Both the position numbers and the translations under genes were made by a program. From Streptococcus sp. 29892 (GTDB lineage: Bacteria; Bacillota; Bacilli; Lactobacillales; Streptococcaceae): DNA of 64,000 nucleotides. The stretch's first letter is position 1, and each line of letters starts with the position of its first letter. The DNA lies in assembly GCF_032594935.1 (NCBI RefSeq), contig NZ_CP118734.1:1702001-1766000 (forward strand). The letters run 5' to 3'. Below, piece after piece: positions 1 through 12,744 of the stretch. The notes beneath the pieces are model-generated. The model was given only the letters and a program-made list of their open reading frames with translations. It made no database searches and was not told where the DNA came from.

Positions 1-186
1 ACCGACCACTACAGCCTTTTCCCCATCCTGCAAATCCAATATTGACTTGCTTTCAAAGTCCTCGTACCGAAAAGGATAATAAGTTAATAGCTGACCAATC
101 GTCTCAAGGTCTAATTTCAAAAATTTCTCTGCTGATTTTGGTCCAATCCCAGGCAAAACTGATAAATAATCTGACAAACTTTTCAT
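1..186 (-). CDS. recG: ATP-dependent DNA helicase RecG, N-terminal part (cut by window edge)
   Basis: The 62 codons visible encode the start of RecG, the branch-migrating helicase that regresses stalled forks and processes Holliday junctions. The helix-hairpin-helix-like stretch LPGIGPKSAEKF followed by LLTYYPFRYED is typical of the RecG N-terminal region ahead of the wedge domain. The gene continues beyond base 1. The ATG at 186 has no Shine-Dalgarno sequence upstream. Instead a -10 hexamer ends six bases before it, so the transcript may be leaderless. It lies just downstream of the terminator that closes the rRNA/tRNA operon. Confidence 0.9.
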   Translation of the reverse strand, partial: MKSLSDYLSVLPGIGPKSAEKFLKLDLETIGQLLTYYPFRYEDFESKSILDLQDGEKAVVVG

Positions 187-222
187 AATTTAATTATATA
201 ATAAAACTCAATTAGATAACAA
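187..222 (-). promoter_or_regulatory. Putative leaderless recG promoter
   Basis: On the minus strand TTGTTA (222-217), an 18-bp spacer and a perfect TATAAT (198-193) are followed by six bases and then the ATG of recG. The expected transcription start is therefore at or next to the A of the start codon, and no ribosome binding site is present. The truA promoter in this window has the same design. Confidence 0.6.
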
Positions 223-241
223 AAAAAGGGCTACTGCCCTT
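221..241 (-). terminator. Terminator of the rRNA/tRNA operon
   Basis: The inverted repeat AAGGGC-loop-GCCCTT (226-241) is followed on the minus strand by a run of seven T. It lies just after tRNA-Glu and ends the rrn transcript before recG. Confidence 0.8.
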
Positions 242-246
242 CCATA

Positions 247-318
247 TAGTCCGTACGGGATTCGAACCCGTGTTACCGCCGTGAAAAGGCGGTGTCTTAA
301 CCCCTTGACCAACGGACC
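247..318 (-). tRNA. tRNA-Glu (anticodon TTC)
   Basis: A 72-nt cloverleaf reads on the minus strand with acceptor GGTCCGT/ACGGACT, the TTCGAAT T-loop, and an anticodon stem flanking TTC. It is the last gene of the rRNA operon. CCA is not encoded. Confidence 0.95.
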
Positions 319-341
319 ATATAACTAAAGATTTCTCTTTA

Positions 342-414
342 CTCCGCCAACAGGGCTCGAACCTGTGACATCATGATTAACAGTCATGCGCTCTACCAAC
401 TGAGCTATGGCGGA
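342..414 (-). tRNA. tRNA-Asn (anticodon GTT)
   Basis: The acceptor stem is TCCGCCA/TGGCGGA, the T-loop is GGTTCGAGCC, and the anticodon loop contains GTT. It lies between 5S rRNA and tRNA-Glu in the same transcript. Confidence 0.95.
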
Positions 415-419
415 ATTTC

Positions 420-534
420 GCTAAGCGACTACCGTATCTCACAGGGGGCAACCCCCAACTACTTCAGGCGTTCTAGGGCTTAACTGCTGTGTTCGGCATG
501 GGTACAGGTGTATCTCCTAGGCTATCGTCACTTA
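420..534 (-). rRNA. rrf: 5S ribosomal RNA
   Basis: The minus strand shows a conserved streptococcal 5S core, with CCGAACACAGCAGTTAAGCC in the middle and terminal segments that pair (AGTGACGATAGCC near the start, GGTAGTCGCTTAGC at the end). Ends are approximate to a few bases. Confidence 0.93.
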
Positions 535-620
535 ACTATTGAGTCTTGTCAACTCAAAATTGAATATCTACATTCTATCAAGAAAAACCAACGCTGTCAA
601 TATTGACTCTAGTTTATTTT

Positions 621-3522
<2,902 letters not shown>

Positions 3523-3689
3523 CTTATTAACCTAATTTTTTCAAAAATTAGAAAACTCATTAAATATTCACAGCGTTTTCGGTTTATTTTCTTGTTACTA
3601 TTTCTTAATGTATCCTTGCAGATACATCAGGAATGTTTGATAGATATTCAATTTTCAATGGACAATTCCTTAACAACTTCCGTTGTTAA

Positions 3690-3762
3690 TGGAGCCTAGC
3701 GGGATCGAACCGCTGACCTCCTGCGTGCAAAGCAGGCGCTCTCCCAGCTGAGCTAAGGCCCC
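3690..3762 (-). tRNA. tRNA-Ala (anticodon TGC)
   Basis: A 73-nt cloverleaf sits in the 16S-23S spacer with acceptor GGGGCCT/AGGCTCC and anticodon TGC. A single spacer tRNA-Ala is the usual streptococcal arrangement. Confidence 0.96.
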
Positions 3763-3808
3763 ACAAGACCTCTCAAAATTAAAGAAGATTAACGTACAGG
3801 TTCCGTTT

Positions 3809-5371
<1,563 letters not shown>

Positions 5372-5527
5372 AGTTTTGATTCAAACTCAAGCTATCACTA
5401 GCTTTCCGTTTTATTGTTTTTTGTTCATTGACGATTTATCCTTAGATAAATCACCCTGCACGTTTGGTTCGTCTTCTTTAATTTTCAAAGGCCTTGTTCA
5501 TCATCACTCTCTTGCGACAACTATCTT

Positions 5528-5740
5528 AGTTTATCATTTCTTCAACTGCTTGTCAACTCTTTTTTGAAACTTTTTTTAATTTCTTCAGAATCAACAGAGA
5601 CGAAGATTTGACAACCCATTCATTCTATCATCTTCTTATCTACTTGTCAACTCTTTTTTGAAAATTTTTTCATTTCTTTCTGTCAACACGTCCTCAAAAG
5701 ACAACTCAGTTATTCTATCATCGCTGTGAGAGATTGTCAA
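5528..5740 (-). promoter_or_regulatory. Three tandem rRNA operon promoters
   Basis: On the minus strand three perfect TTGACA boxes are each followed at exactly 17 bp by a -10. The upstream promoter is 5740-5735 with TAGAAT at 5717-5712. The middle one is 5650-5645 with TAGAAT at 5627-5622. The downstream one is 5556-5551 with TAAACT at 5533-5528. All three spacers end in GATGA or AATGA, so the units look like diverged tandem copies. The 160 bp between the last promoter and 16S is the rrn leader. Confidence 0.85.
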
Positions 5741-5832
5741 GAACTTATTATGCAGAGATTTCCTTCTAACTATCTTATACGAAGTACTTCTTATAATCTA
5801 CCGCTTCTTGGTTTTGTTGTCATATACAATCA

Positions 5833-5877
5833 AAACCACCAGTCGAACTGGTGGTTTGTTCTGCGGCTATAAGCCGC
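5833..5877. repeat. Right-end stem-loops of the IS200 element
   Basis: AAACCACCAGT-CGA-ACTGGTGGTTT (5833-5857) is a perfect stem. GCGGCT-ATA-AGCCGC (5863-5877) follows it. They lie downstream of tnpA and may also act as its terminator. Confidence 0.65.
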
Positions 5878-6034
5878 TTGTTCCGGCCAGGGCCAAAGGC
5901 CCACTGAAATAGCTTCCTCGCGCACCACTTTCCCGAGCAGGTGCTAAAGCACCATCAGTTTTTTTCCTGTTGCTTTCCCATGTAAATGGGTCAACCGTTT
6001 CAAACAAAGTGAGCTGGTCCGCTACCCTGTCTTC

Positions 6035-6430
6035 TTATAATTGGTTTTGTATGTATTCTGCTATCACTTTTTGATTGCGTCCTACCGTATCCACATAGTA
6101 GCCTCTGCACCAAAACTTTCTATTCCCATACCTATATTTTAGATTGGCATGTTTGTCGAAAATCATTAAACTACTCTTACCTTTTAAATAGCCCATAAAA
6201 CTGGAAACACTCATTTTGGGTGGAATGCTAACTAACATGTGAATATGATCAGGGCAGGCATTAGCTTCAGGGATAGTGACTCCTTTTCGCTCACACAAAT
6301 CTCGGATAATCTTTCCGATACTGACCTTATACTTGCCGTAAATGATTTGACGACGATATTTAGGCGCAAAAACTAGATGATATTTACAATTCCAGCGAGT
6401 ATGTGATAAACTTTCATTATCCTCTCTCAT
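6035..6430 (-). CDS. tnpA: IS200/IS605-family TnpA transposase
   Basis: A 131-residue Y1 HUH transposase that moves single-stranded DNA by cutting next to a hairpin through a 5'-phosphotyrosine. The HUH motif is visible as CPDHIHMLVSIPP (about residues 58-70), and the nucleophile is probably the Tyr in GYYVDTVGRN near residue 112. The N-terminal WNCKYHLVFAPKYRRQII is the usual family start. The start is supported by AGGAGG about 10 bp upstream. Length is at the short end of the normal range, so the gene looks intact. Confidence 0.93.
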   Translation of the reverse strand: MREDNESLSHTRWNCKYHLVFAPKYRRQIIYGKYKVSIGKIIRDLCERKGVTIPEANACPDHIHMLVSIPPKMSVSSFMGYLKGKSSLMIFDKHANLKYRYGNRKFWCRGYYVDTVGRNQKVIAEYIQNQL

Positions 6431-6527
6431 GAGGTACCTCCTATTTGATTTGATGTAGTGGCGGGGAAACCACTTCTATCTTATCACTTTGGGAGGATTT
6501 TTTAATACCTCGCTAGAAGCTCTACTG

Positions 6528-6550
6528 AACCACTAGCATAGCTAGTGGTT
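6528..6550. repeat. Left-end stem-loop of the IS200 element
   Basis: AACCACTAGC-ATA-GCTAGTGGTT is a perfect 10-bp stem about 100 bp upstream of tnpA. Its base resembles the right-end hairpin (AACCAC...GTGGTT), as expected for TnpA recognition structures. Confidence 0.65.
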
Positions 6551-6560
6551 TTCAGGGGAC

Positions 6561-6590
6561 AAAAAAGTCGCTAGACTATTCTAGCGACTT
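6561..6590 (-). terminator. rpmB terminator
   Basis: AAGTCGCTAG-loop-CTAGCGACTT forms a perfect 10-bp stem just after the rpmB stop, followed on the minus strand by a T run. Confidence 0.8.
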
Positions 6591-6595
6591 TCTTA

Positions 6596-6784
6596 TTATA
6601 CACGCTCAACTTTACCTGATTTGAGAGCACGAGCTGAAGCCCAAACTTTTTTAGGTTTGCCATCAATCAAAACAGTAACTTTTTGAAGGTTTGGTTTAAC
6701 TGCGCGTTTCGTTTGGTTCATAGCGTGTGAACGGTTGTTACCTGATACAGTCTTACGACCAGTAAAATAACATACTTTAGCCAT
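6596..6784 (-). CDS. rpmB: 50S ribosomal protein L28
   Basis: A 62-residue L28 with the typical start [20 protein letters not shown] and a conserved basic body. It is a large-subunit protein needed late in 50S assembly. It is monocistronic: its own terminator follows at 6561-6590, and a promoter lies upstream (TTGCCA 6872-6867, 17 bp, TAGAAT 6849-6844). A GAGGA ribosome binding site precedes the ATG. Confidence 0.97.
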   Translation of the reverse strand: MAKVCYFTGRKTVSGNNRSHAMNQTKRAVKPNLQKVTVLIDGKPKKVWASARALKSGKVERV

Positions 6785-6843
6785 TGTATATTCCTCCTCA
6801 TTTGATCAAATATATCGGATGTGCTAGCACCACATACCATACT

Positions 6844-6872
6844 ATTCTATCAGAAAAGTATGGACTTGGCAA
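6844..6872 (-). promoter_or_regulatory. rpmB promoter
   Basis: TTGCCA (6872-6867), a 17-bp spacer and TAGAAT (6849-6844) lie 60 bp upstream of rpmB. The rest of the 325-bp gap between rpmB and fba (6785-7109) holds only this promoter and the fba terminator. The open frame on the plus strand at 6784-7002 has no coding support. Confidence 0.6.
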
Positions 6873-7021
6873 GAAATATTTTTATTTTTTATTTGCATTC
6901 TTCTTGCTAGCTAAGCTAGAACGATTTCAGATAGTTGGAATTTATTTTACTTCTATAAAAGAACTTCATTTTGCTTTAGCAGAAATAAGGCTTAGACAAT
7001 AGGTGCACGGACCAGGTTTGC

Positions 7022-7051
7022 AAAAAAAGAACCCAACATTTGTCAGGTTCT
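7022..7051 (-). terminator. fba terminator
   Basis: On the minus strand AGAACC-loop-GGTTCT is followed by seven T. It lies about 60 bp after the fba stop codon. Confidence 0.75.
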
Positions 7052-7109
7052 CAGTATTATTCTAATTAAGCTTTGTTTGCTCGAAATCAAAAATTTCTTC
7101 GCAGTAATA

Positions 7110-7991
7110 TTAAGCTTTATTCGCTGAACCAAATACGTCGATACGCTCTTCAACAGATGCTTGGATAGCTTTTACGCCGTCAGCCAAGAATTTACGTGGG
7201 TCAAAGAGTTTTTTCTTGTCGTATTCTGCTTCATTTGCTTCATAAGCTGCTGCAAATTTACGAGTTGCGTTTGCAAATGCGATTTGGCACTCAGTGTTAA
7301 CGTTGACTTTAGCAACACCCAATTTGATTGCTTCTTGGATTTGCTCATCTGGAATACCAGAACCACCGTGCAATACGATTGGGAAACCTGGTACAGCTTC
7401 AGTCAATTTACGCAAGTGGTCAAGATCAAGACCTTCCCAGTTTGCTGGGTATGGACCGTGGATGTTACCAATACCAGCTGCCAAGAAGTCAATACCAGTT
7501 GCAACCATTGCTACTGCATCTTCGATTGGAGCCAATTCGCCAGTACCAACGATACCGTCTTCTTCACCACCGATAGTACCAACTTCAGCCTCAACTGAGA
7601 TACCTTTAGCGTGAGCCAATTCTACAACTTCTTTAGCTTTTGCAAGGTTTTCTTCCACTGGAAGGTGTGAACCGTCAAACATGATAGAAGTGTAACCAAC
7701 TTCGATACACTCAAGTGCATCTTCGTAGTGACCATGGTCAAGGTGAATAGCAACTGGAACTGTGATGTTCATTGACTCGATCAAGTTAGCGATCAAGTTA
7801 CGAGCTACTTTGTAACCACCCATGTACTTAGCTGCACCCATAGAAGTTTGGATAAGAACTGGAGCTTGTTTTGCTTCTGCTGCACGCAAGATAGCTTGAG
7901 TCCACTCAAGGTTGTTTGTGTTAAATCCACCAACTGCATAACCGTTGTCACGCGCTGCTTGGACAAATTTTTCTGCTGAAACTAATGGCAT
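7110..7991 (-). CDS. fba: Class II fructose-bisphosphate aldolase
   Basis: A 293-residue zinc-dependent aldolase of glycolysis that reversibly cleaves fructose 1,6-bisphosphate into DHAP and glyceraldehyde 3-phosphate. The class II signatures are visible: HLDHGHYEDAL near residue 83 (metal and catalytic residues), EAEVGTIGGEEDG near 135, and LHGGSGI near 209 for phosphate and zinc binding. Length is full. The gene is monocistronic with its own terminator. An extended -10 (TGGTAGAAT, TAGAAT at 8044-8039) lies 50 bp upstream. Codon use is strongly biased, as expected for an abundant protein. Confidence 0.97.
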   Translation of the reverse strand: MPLVSAEKFVQAARDNGYAVGGFNTNNLEWTQAILRAAEAKQAPVLIQTSMGAAKYMGGYKVARNLIANLIESMNITVPVAIHLDHGHYEDALECIEVGYTSIMFDGSHLPVEENLAKAKEVVELAHAKGISVEAEVGTIGGEEDGIVGTGELAPIEDAVAMVATGIDFLAAGIGNIHGPYPANWEGLDLDHLRKLTEAVPGFPIVLHGGSGIPDEQIQEAIKLGVAKVNVNTECQIAFANATRKFAAAYEANEAEYDKKKLFDPRKFLADGVKAIQASVEERIDVFGSANKA

Positions 7992-8273
7992 TTCGATAGC
8001 CTCCTAATATTTTTTGAGGTTATACCTCATACCCTTCTATTCTACCATTTTTATTTTGAAAATGCTAGCTGAAACTATAGGGTTTTGAGAAAATTTTCAC
8101 ATAAGTTTCATGATAAAGTAACTTCTCTTCCTTAAATCCACTTACTTCATATTCTCTAAGTTTTTAAATTTTCCAGCGGGACTTGACAAGCCTCCGATGA
8201 CTTTCAACTTCATTTATAGAAACTAAGTTTCAAATTAAAGAGAATGATGAACAAGGATATACTCAAAAAGACA

Positions 8274-8301
8274 AAGCAAAAGGACTAGCCTGAGCTAGTC
8301 C
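8274..8301 (-). terminator. tRNA-Leu terminator
   Basis: GGACTAGC-loop-GCTAGTCC (8282-8301) is followed on the minus strand by TTTTGCTTTGTCTTTTT. Confidence 0.7.
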
Positions 8302-8306
8302 ACTGA

Positions 8307-8392
8307 TGCGGAGAGTGGGACTTGAACCCACACGATCTAAAGCGATCACAGGATCCTTAGTCCTGCGCGTCTGCCAATTCCGCCATCCCCGC
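8307..8392 (-). tRNA. tRNA-Leu (anticodon TAA)
   Basis: An 86-nt class II tRNA with acceptor GCGGGGA/TCTCCGC, anticodon stem CAGGA/TCCTG around TAA, and a long variable arm. It stands alone between fba and the ABC exporter. The remaining 8.0-8.3 kb gap shows nothing else. Confidence 0.95.
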
Positions 8393-8514
8393 TTAACACA
8401 AGATTTAGTATAACACGAGAATAGAGGACTGTCAACACTTTTTTTGAAAAAAATAATTATTTTGTTCATTTTTATTTTCGAACCTTGATTTACAAAGTTA
8501 TTGTAGCACCCAAA

Positions 8515-10074
8515 CTATTCTAGCCTAATCACCTCATCGTATCTTTCTTTATACATACTACGGTGACTAATATGAAGCAGGGTTTGTCCTTGCTCCGCTA
8601 GCAAGGCTTGTTCAACAGATTTGAAGGTTTCATCATCCAAACCAGACAGGGTTTCATCCAAGATTAGAATCGGTTTTCCTAGAAGTAGAACACGAATGAT
8701 TACTAGCAGTTGTTGCTGACCACCAGAAAGACTGGTCGTTTCATCAAATCTTTCAGTCATCATACTTTCCTTATTAGGAAAACGTTCTGATAAACCAAAT
8801 CGATGGAGCCACTTGAATACTCGTTCATCATCTACTACTCTCCCAAGAGTGATATTGTACCAGATACTATCTTGAAAAAGATTGACTTTTTGGGGTACAA
8901 AGCTGATATAGGATTGGACGGTTTCATAAGACAGGTACGACAGGGCTTGGTCATTTAAGTAAATTCCTGGAACTCTCTCTTTTGTATTTTGCGTCAGTAG
9001 ATGGACCAGGGTTGACTTACCCACACCACTCTCTCCTTGAATCAAGTATTTCTTGCCGGCATCAAATTGTAGATGAAGGTGGTTGAACAAGCTACCATGA
9101 TCCACTCGGTAGTCAAGACCTTCTATACGTAGAGTTGAGAAATTTGGATTTCCGCTAACTTCAGCAAAGTCAACAGTATCATTTCCTACCAAATCTTTTC
9201 GGATTGTTCGAACAGAGGTCATATCTGAGATAGATGAAGCAATCAGTCCGACTGGTGAAATTAGCTCTAGCGAAATGCTATAAATGGCAACAAGGGCACC
9301 CAAACTCATCTGTCCTGTTAAAACCTTTTGTCCGCCGATAAAGAGAATGATCATTGTCGTCAGGTAGAAAAAGAAACCTGAGCCTATATTGACCACAGCC
9401 GTTAGAAAGGCGCGCTTATCTTCTTGAGTATTTATCTGCTGGTATTGCTGATTTATTTTTTTGTAAAATTGCTGACCAAGACCATTGTTTTTGACAAGCA
9501 ATAAATTGCCCAACAAATCCTGAAGTTTGGACTGGTAAGAAACTTTCTCTAGTGAGATAGCTTCCTCTACCTTGGTTCGATAGCTATTAACCAAATACGG
9601 AATGCCTACAGGAATGGTCGACACCAACAAAATCGTAAGAGATACTTGAATGTCCAGAGAAAACAAGGCGATACTAGCAATCAGAAAAGACACCAGACCC
9701 TGATAAAGTGAAAAAAAGGTATCGTAATAAAGTTCTGTAACCCTTTCGATGTCGTTATTGATTTTAGAAACATAGCCACTGACCTCTGATTGACTAAGGA
9801 GACTTCTTCCAGTTAGAATGCGACCAACCAGCGTAGCTTGAATCTTATAAGAAATCTGATTTAGAAAACGTTGATTGCTAATCTGCCTCACCAATTCCGC
9901 CGCCAGTAAAAGTAGAACGACGCCCACTATCAACAGGATGCTGTCGTAAAATGCAAGACTGTCTTTCGCAGTTAGGCTATCAATAATATTAGATATATGG
10001 TAGTTAAAAAAGATATTTAAGGCCGCCACAATGGTAATACAAATCACGGTCAACATAAAGTGTAATTTCTTCAC
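8515..10074 (-). CDS. ABC exporter, fused membrane and ATPase domains
   Basis: A 519-residue half-transporter: an ABC-type-1 membrane domain with about six helices (residues about 1-300), then a nucleotide-binding domain. The ATPase motifs are complete: Walker A GESGVGKST, signature LSGGQQQ, Walker B PILILDET and the H-loop ISHRS. There is no N-terminal C39 peptidase domain. The start is GTG with GAAGGAG seven bases upstream. It is shorter than typical 570-600 residue exporters because both domains are compact. No partner or substrate gene is adjacent, so the cargo (peptide, drug or lipid) cannot be inferred. A TGG-extended -10 (TATACT) lies shortly upstream. Confidence 0.85.
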   Translation of the reverse strand: MKKLHFMLTVICITIVAALNIFFNYHISNIIDSLTAKDSLAFYDSILLIVGVVLLLLAAELVRQISNQRFLNQISYKIQATLVGRILTGRSLLSQSEVSGYVSKINNDIERVTELYYDTFFSLYQGLVSFLIASIALFSLDIQVSLTILLVSTIPVGIPYLVNSYRTKVEEAISLEKVSYQSKLQDLLGNLLLVKNNGLGQQFYKKINQQYQQINTQEDKRAFLTAVVNIGSGFFFYLTTMIILFIGGQKVLTGQMSLGALVAIYSISLELISPVGLIASSISDMTSVRTIRKDLVGNDTVDFAEVSGNPNFSTLRIEGLDYRVDHGSLFNHLHLQFDAGKKYLIQGESGVGKSTLVHLLTQNTKERVPGIYLNDQALSYLSYETVQSYISFVPQKVNLFQDSIWYNITLGRVVDDERVFKWLHRFGLSERFPNKESMMTERFDETTSLSGGQQQLLVIIRVLLLGKPILILDETLSGLDDETFKSVEQALLAEQGQTLLHISHRSMYKERYDEVIRLE

Positions 10075-10167
10075 AGTAGTTCTCCTTCAATATCTTTAGT
10101 ATACCATATCCAAGTATTTTGTGAAATTGACAACATATATGTAATAGATTTTTTCGCATGATAGCAA

Positions 10168-10189
10168 AAGGTTGACCTAAGCCAACCTT
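10168..10189 (-). terminator. pyrG terminator
   Basis: AAGGTTG-loop-CAACCTT followed by TTTTGC on the minus strand directly after the pyrG stop. The T run is short, so read-through into the ABC gene is possible. Confidence 0.6.
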
Positions 10190-10195
10190 CTTCAT

Positions 10196-11800
10196 TTATT
10201 TTTCATTCTCAACCGCTGCTGTGACAAAGGCGGTGTAAAGCCCTTCTGGGCGGTTTGGTCGAGATTGGAGTTCTGGATGATACTGACAGGCCACAAAGAA
10301 CTTATTCTCAGGGATTTCGACAATCTCAACCAAGCGGTTGTCTGGTGATACACCTGAGAAAACAAAGCCAGCTGCTTCAAATTGTTGACGGAAGTCATTG
10401 TTAAACTCGTAACGGTGGCGGTGGCGACGTTGGACAACTTCTTGATTGTCATAGGCTGCAGCAGCCTTGGAGCCACGTTTGAGTTTGCTTGGATACAGCC
10501 CCAGACGGAGCGTTCCCCCCAAGTCTTCCACGCCAATTTGATCACGCATGATATCGATAATCGGATACTTGGTTTCAGGATCCAGCTCAAAACTATTGGC
10601 ACCTTCTAGGCCAAGGACGTGGCGGGCAAATTCCACACAGGTCAACTGCATGCCCAAGCAGACCCCTAGCATTGGCACGTCATTTTCACGCGCATAGCGA
10701 ATGGCTTGGATTTTTCCTTCTGTACCACGCTGACCAAAGCCGCCTGGTACGATGATTCCTTGGGCTTGTCCAAGTCGGTCAGCGACATTTTCTGCTGTCA
10801 GGTCATTGGCATTGACCCAATCCAACTCAATAGCAGCATCGTTGGCATAGCCAGAGTGTTTCAAGGCTTCTACAACTGAAATGTAGGCATCTTGGAGCTC
10901 GACATATTTACCAACAAGGGCAATCTTAACTGTTTTCTTGAGGTTGAGAACCTTGTCAACCATGGCAGACCAGTCTGTCATATCTGCTGGTGGCACATCT
11001 AATTTCAAATGGTCACAGACAATCTGGTCCATATTTTGTGCCTGCATATTGAGAGGGATTTGGTAAAGGTGTTCAACGTCCAATGATTCAATGACCGCTT
11101 CTGGTGCCACATCACAGAACTGGGCTAGTTTGTTTTTAATGCCTTGACCTGCTGGCTGTTCTGTCCGAATCACCAACATATTTGGTTGAATACCAAGTCC
11201 ACGCAGTTCTTTGACCGAATGCTGAGTCGGCTTGGTCTTCATTTCTCCTGCCGCCTTGAGATAAGGCAAGAGGGTGGTGTGGATGTACATGACATTATCT
11301 GAGCCGACATCCGCTTTCATCTGACGTAGGGCTTCAAGGAAGGGCAGGCTTTCAATATCACCAACCGTACCACCTACTTCTGTAATAATGACATCCGCAT
11401 CTGTCGTACGAGCTGCTCGCTTGATTTTATCCTTTAGCGCATCCGTAATATGTGGAATCACCTGAACCGTTGCTCCTAGGTACTCTCCCTTACGTTCTTT
11501 GCGAAGGACTTCGCTGTAAATTTTACCAGTTGTGACGTTGGAATATTTGTTGAGGTTGATGTCGATGAAACGCTCATAGTGACCAAGGTCCAAGTCTGTT
11601 TCTGCACCATCATCTGTCACAAATACTTCCCCATGTTGATAAGGACTCATGGTTCCTGGGTCAATGTTGATGTAGGGATCAAATTTTTGGATAGTAACTT
11701 TCAATCCTCTATTCTTTAAGAGGCGGCCCAAACTCGCTGCCACAATCCCCTTACCAATCGATGACACAACGCCACCTGTTACAAAAATATATTTTGTCAT
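10196..11800 (-). CDS. pyrG: CTP synthase
   Basis: A 534-residue enzyme that makes CTP from UTP, ATP and glutamine, the last step of pyrimidine nucleotide synthesis. The N-terminal synthetase domain begins [17 protein letters not shown] with its P-loop-like ATP site. The C-terminal class I glutaminase domain carries the nucleophile in LGVCLGMQL (about residue 380) and the His-Glu pair in [11 protein letters not shown]. Length is standard. It follows rpoE, the common Firmicutes order, but a strong terminator at 11871-11893 separates the two. Confidence 0.97.
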   Translation of the reverse strand: MTKYIFVTGGVVSSIGKGIVAASLGRLLKNRGLKVTIQKFDPYINIDPGTMSPYQHGEVFVTDDGAETDLDLGHYERFIDINLNKYSNVTTGKIYSEVLRKERKGEYLGATVQVIPHITDALKDKIKRAARTTDADVIITEVGGTVGDIESLPFLEALRQMKADVGSDNVMYIHTTLLPYLKAAGEMKTKPTQHSVKELRGLGIQPNMLVIRTEQPAGQGIKNKLAQFCDVAPEAVIESLDVEHLYQIPLNMQAQNMDQIVCDHLKLDVPPADMTDWSAMVDKVLNLKKTVKIALVGKYVELQDAYISVVEALKHSGYANDAAIELDWVNANDLTAENVADRLGQAQGIIVPGGFGQRGTEGKIQAIRYARENDVPMLGVCLGMQLTCVEFARHVLGLEGANSFELDPETKYPIIDIMRDQIGVEDLGGTLRLGLYPSKLKRGSKAAAAYDNQEVVQRRHRHRYEFNNDFRQQFEAAGFVFSGVSPDNRLVEIVEIPENKFFVACQYHPELQSRPNRPEGLYTAFVTAAVENEK

Positions 11801-11870
11801 GCAAACTCCTCCTCTGCTGTCTTCTTAATGACGGGGTGTTTTTTAACCATCTTGAAGAAAAAACAAAAAT

Positions 11871-11893
11871 AGCTCCCTATTGACTAGGGAGCT
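11871..11893 (-). terminator. rpoE-pyrG intergenic terminator
   Basis: AGCTCCCTA-loop-TAGGGAGCT with a T-rich tail on the minus strand lies between the rpoE stop and the pyrG start. In low-GC bacteria this position often carries a CTP-sensing attenuator for pyrG (reiterative G addition). The hairpin fits such a role, but I see no initially transcribed GGG sequence to confirm it. Confidence 0.75.
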
Positions 11894-11965
11894 CCGACCT
11901 CAAAAGAGGTGCCCGATAATATCTTATCGTAATTTAGTGGTCTTGTCAAATACAATTTTATATGA

Positions 11966-12547
11966 TTATTCGTCAATACCTTCCTCATCTGAGTAGTCAT
12001 CATCCACCTCACCCAGATCAACTTGTTCATCATCCAATTCATCATCCGTGATAATTTCGTTGATTTCAGAGTCATACGATTCTACTTCATCCTTCTCATC
12101 ATCTGGATTTTCATCATCATATTCAGATGACAATCTATCAGAGTAATCATCCTCATCTTCTGGATCATCATGACCGTAGTCAAGGGCATCTTCATCACCA
12201 TCCATGAAGGCATTAACACGTTTTTTCTTACGTTTTGGTGCATCTTCATCATCTTCTTCAAGAGTGATTACTTCTTCATCGATTTCATCAATGGCATACC
12301 ACGAACGAAGACCCCATTTATTTTCTCCTAACGGGATGAAACTGCCGTCCACATTCAAATCAGAATAGAAGGTTGGCAAGGCTGCACGAATGTCACTGTT
12401 TGATTTTTCAAGGTAGTTTTGAATTTCATTGACCAAGTCATTGAAATACATTTCATTGTCGCGTCCACGTTCTTCCAAAATAGCACGCGCTACTTCAATC
12501 ATGGAAAGTTCGCTTTTTTCTTGTCCTGCAAATACGTTAAGTTCCAA
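11966..12547 (-). CDS. rpoE: RNA polymerase delta subunit
   Basis: A 193-residue delta factor that binds core RNA polymerase, lowers non-specific initiation and speeds recycling. The folded N-terminal HARE-HTH domain (about residues 1-90, ending in [11 protein letters not shown]) is followed by a disordered tail of almost only Asp and Glu. A short basic patch (KRKKKR) lies near residue 130 between the two, as in other delta subunits. It is monocistronic. Confidence 0.95.
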   Translation of the reverse strand: MELNVFAGQEKSELSMIEVARAILEERGRDNEMYFNDLVNEIQNYLEKSNSDIRAALPTFYSDLNVDGSFIPLGENKWGLRSWYAIDEIDEEVITLEEDDEDAPKRKKKRVNAFMDGDEDALDYGHDDPEDEDDYSDRLSSEYDDENPDDEKDEVESYDSEINEIITDDELDDEQVDLGEVDDDYSDEEGIDE

Positions 12548-12639
12548 GGCTTTTCTCCTTTTTTGTCTTTCCTTTCTATTTTACGCTAAAACTGCTAATT
12601 AGTCAAAGATTAGTCCACTTTTTCAGAAAAGAAAAGTCC

Positions 12640-12657
12640 AGTTGGCTCTGCCAAACT
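12640..12657 (-). terminator. Possible terminator downstream of htp
   Basis: AGTTTGGC-AGA-GCCAACT on the minus strand is followed by GGACTTTTCTTTTC. It lies 90 bp after the htp stop and before rpoE. Confidence 0.5.
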
Positions 12658-12744
12658 AGTCCTTCTTGCTGGGATTACCCAACTTCTTCCAAAATGGTCG
12701 GCAGTGCTTGCTAACCATTTCGGGGAGGGCAAAAGCTATGTTTT

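Larger units (their letters stand above)
5831..6553 (-). mobile_element. IS200-type insertion sequence
   Basis: One Y1/HUH transposase gene is flanked by subterminal stem-loops and not by terminal inverted repeats, which is the IS200 pattern. The hairpins are 5833-5857 (11-bp stem ACCACCAGT type) and 6528-6550 (10-bp stem AACCACTAGC). A second small hairpin is at 5863-5877. No tnpB/IscB accessory gene is present. The element sits between the rRNA promoters and rpmB without breaking either. Exact ends are not proven. Confidence 0.8.

Noticed and set aside
5681..5686. A fourth TTGACA in the rrn promoter region
   Set aside because: No acceptable -10 lies 15-19 bp downstream on the minus strand; AT-rich sequence only.
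7161..7614. Long plus-strand open frames opposite fba
   Set aside because: They are antisense to a highly codon-biased gene and encode low-complexity, Cys- and Phe-rich or Ser/Pro-rich products.
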